From NCBI GenBank assembly GCA_030407315.1, contig JALQPE010001687.1, positions 1-64,000 on the forward strand: a DNA stretch of 64,000 nucleotides, written 5' to 3'. The stretch is from Asparagopsis taxiformis (Eukaryota > Rhodophyta > Florideophyceae > Bonnemaisoniales > Bonnemaisoniaceae). The position numbers and the translations under genes are program-made. How positions within the stretch are numbered: the stretch's first letter is position 1; each line of letters starts with the position of its first letter. Under the pieces are notes generated by a model. That model was not told the DNA's origin and ran no database searches. It saw only the letters and a list, made by a program, of their open reading frames with translations. Positions 54,128 to 63,574 of the stretch are shown piece after piece.

Positions 54128-55762
54128 TCATACTCTTAATGTACTCTGCGTTCGCAGTATGAATGGCGTCACAGGTGACTGTACGACGTAACACGTGTAT
54201 AAGTAGATGTGATGTGCTATGTTATCCTCAACAACATCATCCGACGTATGTACCTTCTTTCCATTCACTCTCATATAGTTGTACCATTTCACTTGTGCCA
54301 TTTGTGCATCATTACGTAGATTGCTTTCAAACGGCCATCCCTCACCAGGCTCGAAGCTGTCACTCACCACAAATTCATCATTACTTACAAACAACTCTGT
54401 AAACTTGCAGTTCAAATGCTGATCTAGCACCCAGATCAGAACCAAAACTCGATCTGTTCGCCTGGCAAACGCCATCGCAGATCCCAGAGCACGCAATCGG
54501 TTGCCGAGTCCGTACTGAGCGTGAATGAAAACAATTTTGGGATTACGTATTCCGGTCTTCCGCTTTCTGATCAACTTGAGTAGCAACAGCTTTCTTGCGA
54601 TTGGCGACATACCGCGAAGTAACATTTTGGGGGTGTGGAAATCAGAATAGAGGACGCTATCTGTAACTTCCACCTTCTGCGTTTCTGGGTGGCGCCCTAT
54701 CACAGAAGCCTTTGCAATGATATGCCTTTTTGAAGGGGGTGCCCTCTCAACAAAATGGGACTAGATTTGCTCCTGCATCATACGAGGAACATACCTGGAC
54801 CAAATCACTCCGGTCAACGACATTGAAACATGCACATCAATGGCAGCCAAGTTGTCCAGCGAAGCTACTTTGTCTGTGTTTTGAATGACGCGAATATTGG
54901 TGCTGTCTTCTTTGGTGCTTGCAGTGGGAAAATGCATTGAGTTTGCCGCTGTGAATGTACTTTCGGTATTTTGCGATGAAGAAACCACATCAGATGGTAA
55001 GGCAGCGTCTACAACAGAAAATTCAGCCCAATCGGTGATGGTCGAATGATTATCCGAAGAGAAACGTTCAAACTTTTCGGAGACCGGTATGATGATAACA
55101 TGGTTCACTAAATCGCCCCCAGTATTGTGGTCGGCGATGAGAAATTCCGATAAATGGTGTTCAGCGATAGGCTGTGCGAAAATGACGGCCACTCGAGCTG
55201 TTGTTTGAGCGTAAACGACAGCACTCGCGACAGCTCGAATACAAGAATACAAGTGACATTGCGAAATATGAGCGAAAACAGCACGTCTTGTCGGATACGC
55301 GAGGGAAGAGTTGGAAGCTCGAGTTGAGAGCAGGTGTTTGAGACGTTCTTTTTGGTCCATACCAATTTCGTTCAAGTATCGAAATGGAACTTCATGCATA
55401 TCATGCAACTGGAGGTTGAGCGGAGAAAGAATGGGATCATGATGAAGTGAGTTGTTGGATTGCACAGTTTGGTGGGTTGTGAATGACAAATCAGGGAGGA
55501 TTGTAAGGTGAAGAGAAGATTGGGCACCAAGCAAGAACACAAGAACTAGAACGACAGTGATGACAGCGGCGGCGTGAGTGACGGCAGTGCTGAATTCGCG
55601 CTTGATAAAGGCAAGAAATCTGCGAGATAATCGCGAGTAAGGATTGGGAGTATCAAGCTTTCGTTGATGGGGCGGGAGGGGTAGCGGAACAGTTGCACAC
55701 GACTCCCACGGCAAAGAAGCTACGAAGGAGCGACATTTGCCAAGCCAGCTCCAGGTGAGCAT
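54128..55762 (-). pseudogene. Fucosyltransferase-like type II membrane protein with in-frame TAG
   Basis: I choose the start at 55762 (MLTWSWLGKC); the frame is open 49 codons further up. A single transmembrane segment (VITVVLVLVFLLG) lies near residues 61-83, giving a Golgi-type signal anchor. A first luminal domain has a degenerate motif (CIRAVASAVVYAQTTARVAVIF). After TAG (54761-54763, codon 334) the same frame continues through a second domain with the intact motif YGLGNRLRALGSAMAFARR near residue 418. VLVLIWVLDQHLNCKFTELF follows, as in NodZ/FUT-like and O-fucosyltransferase-like proteins. The stretch across the stop still reads as protein (MMQEQI, stop, SHFVERAPPSKR). So this is either one gene with a nonsense mutation or readthrough, or two adjacent genes. 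The family is likely; the donor sugar is unknown. Confidence 0.68.
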
Positions 55763-56429
55763 GATAACAATATGTGAAAGCGAAGAGGATGAATGTCTGC
55801 ACAGGCAACGGTGATGTGTCGAAAGGGTTGCCTCGAGAGGAAAGTGGCAAGCCAAGTAGCTGCGGTAAGCAGGGAAAATAGGTGACGGGATGACAGTGTT
55901 TGCGGGCAAAATGAAGGCTGGCTGTATTCAGATGGTTCCTTCACCCAGATCACAAGAAGAGGAAGACATAGACGCTTTGATCACGCCTTTTTCTCGTCCT
56001 TCAGGACGAGAAAATGCGTATGAGGAAACTGGATTAGCTTCGACGTACAATCTACACGTTTATCTGTATACAGTCCAATAAACAAGTATCATAGTACAAC
56101 ACCTATTCGCACAATTGCCTTCAGCAAACAAAATTCCATTAGCAATGTTCCAAAACCACTCACACCCTTCCGTTTAGAAACCGCCTCAACCAATGCAACG
56201 CCTTGCTGTGCCTCAATTGTGACGTCATATATCTCCTCACCAAGGCCGCCATTCATCTCCTGTGAAAAGAAAGGCTCGCACGAAGCGATATATACTGCAA
56301 CGTCCTGGCACACAGTCGCAATACAAAGATTGGTAGACCCACCCTAAAGCCACTTGACAAACATCAAACCTCATCCTTTCCATCTTAACGATCTATGCAC
56401 CCTCAATCGCTAAGTGTTGGCGTTCCTCG
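55763..56429. other. Interval upstream of the glycosyltransferase-like gene
   Basis: This probably holds its promoter. A small minus frame at 56313-56089 (74 residues, no domain, starts MCQDVAVYIASCEPF) looks compositionally protein-like but cannot be supported further. Confidence 0.3.
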
Positions 56430-57505
56430 TTCGGCCAATGGCAGTGCTGCACCTGGACCTGGTACACCCAAAATAATACCGGGTATTATTTTGCCATACC
56501 AAAGCCAGGTGCAGCAGTGTCATTGGCTCCCGGTCGGCTGGCCGCCTCTGGCCAATGACAGTACTGCACCTGGACTTTGCAGACCCAAAATAATACCGGG
56601 TATTATTTTGCCATACCAAGACCCAGGTGCAGCAGTGTCATTGGCTCCCGGTCGGCTGGCCGCCTCTGGCCAATGACAGTACTGCACCTGGACTTTGCAT
56701 ACCCAAAATAATACCGGGTATTATTTTGCCATACCAAAAGCCAGGTGCAGCAGTGTCATTGGCTCCCGGTCGGCTGGCCGCCTCTGGCCAATGACAGTAC
56801 TGCACCTGGACTTTGCAGACCCAAAATAATACCGGGTATTATTTTGCCATACCAAAAGCCAGGTGCAGCAGTGTCATTGGCTCCCGGTCGGCTGGCCGCC
56901 TCTGGCCAATGACAGTACTGCACCTGGACTTTGCAGACCCAAAATAATACCGGGTATTATTTTGCCATACCAAGACCCAGGTGCAGCAGTGTCATTGGCT
57001 CCCGGTCGGCTGGCCGCCTCTGGCCAATGACAGTACTGCACCTGGACTTTGCATACCCAAAATAATACCGGGTATTATTTTGCCATACCAAAAGCCAGGT
57101 GCAGCAGTGTCATTGGCTCCCGGTCGGCTGGCCGCCTCTGGCCAATGACAGTACTGCACCTGGACTTTGCAGACCCAAAATAATACCGGGTATTATTTTG
57201 CCATACCAAAAGCCAGGTGCAGCAGTGTCATTGGCTCCCGGTCGGCTGGCCGCCTCTGGCCAATGACAGTACTGCACCTGGACTTTGCAGACCCAAAATA
57301 ATACCGGGTATTATTTTGCCATACCAAAAGCCAGGTGCAGCAGTGTCATTGGCTCCCGGTCGGCTAGCCGCCTCTGGCCAATGACAGTACTGCACCTGGG
57401 CTTTGCAGACCCAAAATAATACCGGGTATTATTTTGCCATACCAAAAGCCAGGTGCAGCAGTGTCATTGGCTCCCGGTCGGCTGGCCGTCTCTGGCCAAT
57501 GGCCG
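56430..57505. repeat. 118-bp tandem array with palindromic core, nine units
   Basis: Nine copies of AATAATACCGGGTATTATT, each with matching A/T flanks, start near 56470, 56587, 56705, 56823, 56941, 57059, 57177, 57295 and 57413, a steady 118-bp period. Each unit has outer inverted arms GCACCTGG and CCAGGTGC around the core, then CAGCAGTGTCATTGGCTCCC and CGGTCGGCTGGCCGCCTCTGG. Units are almost identical. Small variants (GCAGACCC/GCATACCC and CAAGACCC/CAAAAGCC) repeat with a period of three units (2-3-4 equals 5-6-7), which shows block duplication. Confidence 0.97.
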
Positions 57506-58839
57506 AGTTCGAGGTTAACTTAAGTGCAGTCTAGTATTCGAGAAAAGTCGAAACTATCCAGCTTGGGTGCATGACGGTCATTGGTTGTAGTATCCTGTTC
57601 ATCTTCATGTAAGATGAAGGTTCGAAGAGAGTCATGTTTTCCTGCTTGGATACTATTTCATTTGGGATTGAAACTTTGACAGTATCGAGAAGGAAAGATG
57701 CATTTGTAGTTGGAAACATGGCGAACTCCAACTAAATCATAGGAACTGTATAGTCCTCCGGAAGCCCATCATCTACTATGAGTATGATTACAGTTCTGGG
57801 AGGGTGTTAACTATTCATATGAATATGAATATGACATAATATTATCTCTATCTCTCCCTCAATGATCCAACCCGTATTAGGGTTGATTTCGGAATAGCTG
57901 TAGGCTAGAATACTCCCGTTAATGACGTCGACGAGCCTGTAGTCGATTTCGCGAATCTCAACATATCTTTCGATCCTGAATGGATCGATATGTAATGGGC
58001 CATTGCATGCCCCTAATGAACTCAAAATCCTCTTAATATACTTTCAATCGGGAGAGGAAAGAGCTATCAATCCGCTTTGGAAAATACTACGACCTATGCA
58101 TTACTGAAGCCCCTCCCATGTCTACATTCACTAAATATACTATTTCCAAGTTGAAGAAAACACGACAAGATTCTGGGTCCTCTGTCATATAATTTTGGGG
58201 ACTCTACCAGACGGTGCTCACTAAGAGTCAGTTTCATCTGCAAAGGCTGTTCTCGTGGGGTCCTCTGTATACAGGTAATCTGGAGAAATGAGTAACAACA
58301 TCGTTCTGATTCGAGAATCTGAAGAGTAAGACTATGTCAATTATAGATATTCTTACTCCTGGACGCTCGCGTACTTCAAAGTAGAACAATGATGGAGAAC
58401 TTTGAGCTGCCGGACAAAAACAATTTCAACTATTCGGACTCGTTCACATTGACATGGAAACCTGTTCAGGGCCCTCTTTCATATAGAACTTTCGAGCGAG
58501 TTCCCAGGAACATTTTTTGGGAACCGCATACTTGAACCTCCCAGCCTGCATCTTCAGCGGACACACCATCTGCAGCGAGCTAGACAGAATTGAGCATGAT
58601 GTTATTGTTGGACAGAGTAGTTCTCCTGTAGACGTACCCCATCCTACCGTACACGATGTCGCCTCTGAGTAAAACGTTTTACTCAACGTACGTTGTTCTA
58701 TCTTTTCTAAATGATTCTACACGACTGTTCAGAATTAGTCAACCTCGACTACGTCGATGGTATCGATCGATACATGCTCCATATCTTTCTTGCCTGTTTC
58801 TTCGTCCAGGGACTGTCTACATTCTGTAACAACGATTGA
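57506..58839. other. Interval without recognised gene
   Basis: Short frames only. A minus frame at 58686-58444 (80 residues) has no domain. No repeats were noticed apart from the palindromic units just to its right. Confidence 0.35.
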
Positions 58840-59010
58840 CCTCCACTTGGCAAAATATCCCTGAAAATAATACCGGGTATTGTTCTTAGGTTTCTTCCAG
58901 GGATCGCCTGTAGTCGGTACCAATGATTGCCCGCCACTTGGCAAAATATCCCTCGAAATAATACCCGGTATTATTTTCCGCACTACTCTGCCAGGTGGAG
59001 CTACGGCATT
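58840..59010. repeat. Two diverged units of the palindromic repeat
   Basis: Two copies of CCACTTGGCAAAATATCCCT are each followed by AATAATACCGGGTATTRTT or AATAATACCCGGTATTATT, with a closing CCAGGTGGAG. They belong to the family of 52500-52960 and 56430-57505, but with CACTTGG in place of CACCTGG. Confidence 0.8.
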
Positions 59011-59284
59011 GGATGGGACTGCACAGGCCCCGAAGCTACTAGAGGCGTGCTCAATGACAGGGTAAAACTCTTAACCGTCGTAGACATGACGCTTTCTAGT
59101 CGCAGTGTGAGCGGAAAAATAAGAACGATAGCTTTGTTTCCAGTACACCAGGTATTTACGTAGCAATTCTTCCCCTCATGCCCTAGACAGGTTCATATCG
59201 AAAGGTTTCTATTTCTCCTCAGTCTGCCTCGTCGTAATTATTTTACTTCAGAGGTTATGAAACTTTACTTATCCGCTTCCATAA

Positions 59285-60808
59285 TCAATCCTCCTCATCA
59301 AGGAAAACTTCAACGTAGCTTTCACTCCCATCTTCTTCATTTCCATGTCCGCTATCCTCCTCAAACGCGGTACTACGCTGTTCCAAGTGTTGTTCTTCGA
59401 ATTTTTCGTTAGTAATTGTCAGTACATCTTCGCAGAGATGCCTCTTACAGATTCGCTCACTCGGCAACATCGCCTTTCCTAATTGTTTGAGCTCGTCTTG
59501 TACACTTTCTTCGAAGGTCTGACCTGATTGCACCTTGAAAATTCCTAGAATCCCAGAAGCGATTGCATAGACAAATCTGAGTGAATTGCAGGAACGTCGC
59601 AGGAAAACCGTTCTACTCGTGCATTGAAGGAAAGCAATTGCAGTGTTCAGGGCTACCTCCAGGATATTGATTCTCCTTCGAATCATCCTTTTGGCCATAC
59701 ATCCCGATATCTCGACTTCGTACTGAATGATGACCACCATTTCTTTCCGCTCAGTGATGAATTGTACCATGATCTCGGAATTCTTGTCATCCACAACTTT
59801 CCGTTCCTCAGGCCTTAGATTTCCGTTGGTCACACGGGTATCGGGGATAATGTCCATATCTGGAATGATATCGTGAGTTGGAAACTCGAAAGTGATAGAT
59901 GCGTCATTTTCCAACACTAGAGCGAACCCCAGTTCGACAAGGAATCGATGGCGCACCTGCTCTCTAGACTTGTTCAGGAAACCGAGCACCTTTGTCAGCG
60001 CAACTTTCGTAACAGCCAAAGATATTTCACGCTTGCTCAATTGTCCACCATCTGCATCTGTTTTCCTCCGCTTCCTAGCTCCTCCGTCAATGCTTCCTGC
60101 AGGCTGGTTTCGGCCATCGCCAGTGGCACCATAAACAACTTCTTCGATTATTTTGTCCGGAATGTACTTGTTCTCCTTCCAGACGTTGAACGCATTCGAA
60201 TCGCGTCCAGAGCTCGAGCCTTCCATTGTACGGCCTGTACCCGACTTTTCCTTCTGAATGTTCCGCAGGAGAGACATTACCACTTGGAAACGAAGCTCGA
60301 TGTTGTTCTTCCCGGAGTTGGATTGGAACACATCTCTCTTGTCATTGCTCTGCTTTGCAAACATCATTGCAGAGAGCAGCCTGCAACCACGGAGGTCATA
60401 GATTCCTTGGTTGGTGTAAATTGTCGCTCCAGCACCAATCTTGTTGACCAGCAAAGGTACAACAGTTCCAAATACTGCACACAGAAAATTGTAAGAAAAC
60501 GATAGTTCTGCTGACTGCGAGATGCGCAACCGGTCCCTGTCCTTGTCGGTCATCCCCTTCTTCGAAGTGCCCTGACTCTGCTGTAATAAACCATCACAGA
60601 TGTCTTTCACACCCTGCAGTTCCGTTACTATAAACTCGACGAGACTCATCAGCTTTTCGATTTGCTGGCGTTGGGACGTTCGATCATCGTCGATCTCATC
60701 CATCCTCTCCCCAATACGACGAACTTCCCCAGTCACTGTCCTGAATCCCTCTCGAATAATCCCTGCTAGGCAGTCATTTGGATTTTCCTCACGACGCTGA
60801 GATTCCAT
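59285..60808 (-). CDS. 507-aa protein of unknown function
   Basis: A full open frame starts MESQRREENPNDCLAG. The first 90 residues predict a coiled coil (EVRRIGERMDEIDDDRTSQR, then QQIEKLMSLVEFIVTEL). A middle part carries a nuclear-signal-like ARKRRKTDADGG near residue 245. After it comes a conserved module that starts AVTKVALTKVLGFLNKSREQ and runs through DKNSEIMVQFITERKEM, RRRINILEVALNTAIAFLQC and KVQSGQTFEESVQDEL. The tail is acidic (NEEDGSESYVEVFLDEED). The module recurs at 62393-63148, so this is a small gene family. No family is recognised. It is the only larger non-transposon frame in the window with no visible lesion. Confidence 0.75.
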   Translation of the reverse strand: MESQRREENPNDCLAGIIREGFRTVTGEVRRIGERMDEIDDDRTSQRQQIEKLMSLVEFIVTELQGVKDICDGLLQQSQGTSKKGMTDKDRDRLRISQSAELSFSYNFLCAVFGTVVPLLVNKIGAGATIYTNQGIYDLRGCRLLSAMMFAKQSNDKRDVFQSNSGKNNIELRFQVVMSLLRNIQKEKSGTGRTMEGSSSGRDSNAFNVWKENKYIPDKIIEEVVYGATGDGRNQPAGSIDGGARKRRKTDADGGQLSKREISLAVTKVALTKVLGFLNKSREQVRHRFLVELGFALVLENDASITFEFPTHDIIPDMDIIPDTRVTNGNLRPEERKVVDDKNSEIMVQFITERKEMVVIIQYEVEISGCMAKRMIRRRINILEVALNTAIAFLQCTSRTVFLRRSCNSLRFVYAIASGILGIFKVQSGQTFEESVQDELKQLGKAMLPSERICKRHLCEDVLTITNEKFEEQHLEQRSTAFEEDSGHGNEEDGSESYVEVFLDEED

Positions 60809-61133
60809 CTTCTGTCAAACTTCGCCTCTCGTTCCAATCACAGTGTGTCCCTCTCAACGCTTTCCGTACAACGAGAATGCTAATTGCTAACAATAGTAAC
60901 AAATAATGCCACCTACTCTATTCATATCCTCTTAAAACGACCGATTTTCTCCTACCTTTTTTGTAACGGTCATTTCCATGTGACCATGCATCCTCTACAC
61001 TTCTCACTACTAGTAGCTTCAGAATAGTTTCCTCTCTTCTCTACTTGAACTCACATGCGAACACATTGCACAACGACCCTATCCTGGACAACTATTGCAA
61101 TATTGAATCTCAGAAAATACCAATCACCAATTA
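60809..61133. other. Upstream region of the 507-aa gene
   Basis: About 320 bp, AT-rich, likely promoter and leader; no motif chosen. Confidence 0.35.
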
Positions 61134-61495
61134 CTATCAAGGCAGTACTTGCAGGCAGTACAATTCACTGCCGGAGCCAGTATATTTTACTGCCTGATTC
61201 TAATGCCAGGTCATTTGCCAGGGCAGTACTGTACGGCAGTACATTCCATTGCAGAAATCATCAAAAATCACTGCATTGCACTACTGCCCTGTGGTACCAG
61301 CAAAAATTACTAGAATTTGCTATCGTACAGTACTGAATTCTGCTACATAGCGTACTGCCAGGAAATTTTGTATTTTACTGCCTACGGCACTAGAACTGAA
61401 AAAATTAAAATAGTAATTTTACTGCCTCAGGCACTACATTGCTCAGGCAGTGATTTTTACTGCCTCAGGCAGTAAATTTACTACATTTTTTGATC
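61134..61495. repeat. GGCAGT/ACTGCC repeat field 2
   Basis: There are about fifteen GGCAGTA/TACTGCC motifs in both orientations, as at 49240-49990. The right edge meets the Copia RNase H fragment, which has lost everything upstream. Confidence 0.75.
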
Positions 61496-61899
61496 TCAAA
61501 CTCAGTAGTGGTGCTAAGAAGCAGAATGCTGTGTCCTTGTCCACATGTGAGGCTGAGCACCATGCAATGCCTCTGGCTGCAACGGAACTTGTTTGGCTAA
61601 AAAGGGTGCTGTGTGAAGCTGGAGTGGTGGATTCGACGAGCCCAATTGTACTAAAGTCTGACAATCAGTCTGCAATTGCTTGGGCAACAGGTGAACGCTG
61701 CGCCTCTGGACGTGCCAAGCACATTGATGTTCGCATTCACTACATTCGTGACTTGGTGCAGCAGCGCGTTCTGGAAGTCGAATACATTGCCTCTGGAGAC
61801 AATGATGCTGATATGCTGACGAAGCCGCTTGGACGTATTGCTCTGAGGAACGTATGCGGTCGAATTGGACTTGGAAGTACAGCTGCGGAGGAGTGTTGA
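61496..61899 (+). pseudogene. Copia RNase H fragment, 5'-truncated
   Basis: The frame reads KKQNAVSLSTCEAEHHAMPL with the AE catalytic pair, VLKSDNQSAIAWATGE, RAKHIDVRIHYIRDLVQQ and EYIASGDNDADMLTKPLGR. This is the C-terminal RNase H of Ty1/Copia. It is a different lineage from the 10089-13151 element and on the other strand. RT and integrase are absent. Confidence 0.9.
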
Positions 61900-62309
61900 T
61901 GTGGGCACCTCAGAATGGCTTATGGTTTCCAGCTGGATTCCAAGTGTGAGTACTATTGAAATTTGATACAATATGGATTATTGATTACTTGCATTGTTGT
62001 GCCTGTAGCGAAGGATCTAGTGGACTATGTGAAATCTAACCCCGTAGACTTTGTTCAGGGCAATGAGCTGGTGATTTTACCATTTTGGTCGAATCGGGAT
62101 TGACACGTGGATACCGATCCGGATTCGGGCCATCTAGGGTTACGCCGTCGTGTATGCGGCGCGCTGCAGGTTGGAACTCTGAAAATCGGAAATTGTAAAT
62201 TCCAGTAGTATAAGTAGTGGTGTTGCGAGGCGATCCGATAGTAAACCAAGTCAAGCGACATCTTTCCTTCTCTTCTCAACCTCTCCAACTGTCTCAACCT
62301 TCACACAAA
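61900..62309. other. Interval, possible Copia 3' end
   Basis: The GTGGGCACCTCAGAATGGC sequence after the Copia stop may be the 3' untranslated region or LTR; no partner LTR was found. A pyrimidine-rich stretch (about 62258-62300) precedes the next gene. Confidence 0.3.
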
Positions 62310-63299
62310 ACAATTCTTTCCGAGAGGGAGGAGACCGTTCCAGCTCCAATGGAACGTCGGAAGGTATCGAACGGTGGAGGGCGCGGGGGTATGTGACTAC
62401 CGGGACCATTGAGGAGACAATTCGCGGAACGGACTCTGCTCGCATGGATGGAATGCATGGGACGTCCGAGGGAAGTGATGGGGCCGCTCGAAAGCAGAAG
62501 CGAAGAAAGGTTGGTGACAATGGGCCGTTGCACAGAAAGGAGGTAGGCATCACTGTGACGAAATCGGCACTGACGGCAGTGACCGGGTTTATGAACAAGT
62601 CCAGAGATCATGTGCGAAACCGGTTCATCCGAGATCTTGGATTAGTTCTATACAGTGGGTTTCAAGGTTCAGTCCGAATGGAGCATCATTTGCACGACGG
62701 TGGGCTGGACATTGAGTCAGTTCCAAGTCTGTACTCGGCGCAGAGGAAAATGAATGCAGCGGAGCGTGCAGCAATGGATGACAAGAATATGAAGATTCTT
62801 CGCGACTTCATTGCGTTGCGGAAAGAAATGCTATTCAAAGTCGAGTACGAAGTTCAAATAATTGGAGAACCGGACAAGAGGTTTTTGACTAGGAGGATCA
62901 ATTTAGTAGAGGTTGCAATGAACTTTGCAGTCGCCTACACGCAATGTTCTGATAAGAACATGTTCCTGCGACTTTCAGAATACTCCTTGCAATTCATCTA
63001 CATACTTGCATATGGGTTCCGAACGATTTTGAAATTTCAAAGTGGAACAGAGGTGGAAGGAGCGCAAATCCGGGAAATCAATGAAGCGGTGAAACTGCTT
63101 CTTCCCGGGGAGCGGGTGAGTAGTCGGTTCATGAATGAGGAGGTTTGACTATATCGCGTGATAGATATGAAGAACTGAATGTAGACGATGGGGGGAATCA
63201 GTGCTGGAGGAGAGCTTCAGGTCTATGGAAGAAGACGGAGGAGATGCAGAATATGTGAAGGTATTCGTCGATGATGAAATCGAGAATGAAGGGGAGTAG
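62310..63299 (+). pseudogene. Paralogue of the 507-aa gene, truncated and shifted
   Basis: The main frame (to 63148) has a nuclear-signal-like ARKQKRRKVGDN and the module VTKSALTAVTGFMNKSRDHV, DKNMKILRDFIALRKEM, RRINLVEVAMNFAVAYTQC, FQSGTEVEGAQIREINE. These line up with the 59285-60808 protein. Similarity starts near 62310 (no ATG there), and the N-terminal 200 residues are missing. The stop at 63146 follows GAGGTT: one more T would continue LTISRDRYEELNVDD, which matches LTITNEKFEEQ of the paralogue. A second shift near the GGGGGG at 63190 leads into MEEDGGDAEYVKVFVDDE and TAG at 63297-63299, again matching the paralogue's end. Confidence 0.7.
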
Positions 63300-63574
63300 T
63301 ATCGGATGAAACCAGTTTCGGTGTAGTAGACGAAGAATGAAGAAATAAAATTTCTGTTGAGTTGAATTTTGTAATAGATGGAAGTAGATAGATGCGAGAC
63401 ATCAGGAAACCAGTCAGACGATAGTGTCAAGTCGAAGGAAAAGCGCAGAGACAGGTAGTGGAATAGTCGAAGTAAGAAGGGGCGAGGGTATCCGTCTTTA
63501 CTAGAAATTGATGGCCACAGGAGCTCTAGAATGGAATACCCAGGAACAGGATAACTACGGATAGGTGTGCTTTA
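63300..63574. other. Interval without recognised gene
   Basis: Nothing recognised between the broken paralogue and the edge ORF. Confidence 0.3.

Noticed and set aside
41668..54763. UAG/UAA reassigned to glutamine
   Set aside because: The 507-aa gene and the open transposon frames use ordinary Gln codons without internal TAR, and the stops are too rare for recoding; decay by C-to-T change fits better.
56430..57505. Regularly spaced repeat array as a CRISPR
   Set aside because: The whole 118-bp unit is repeated, including the would-be spacers, there are no cas genes, and the context is eukaryotic.
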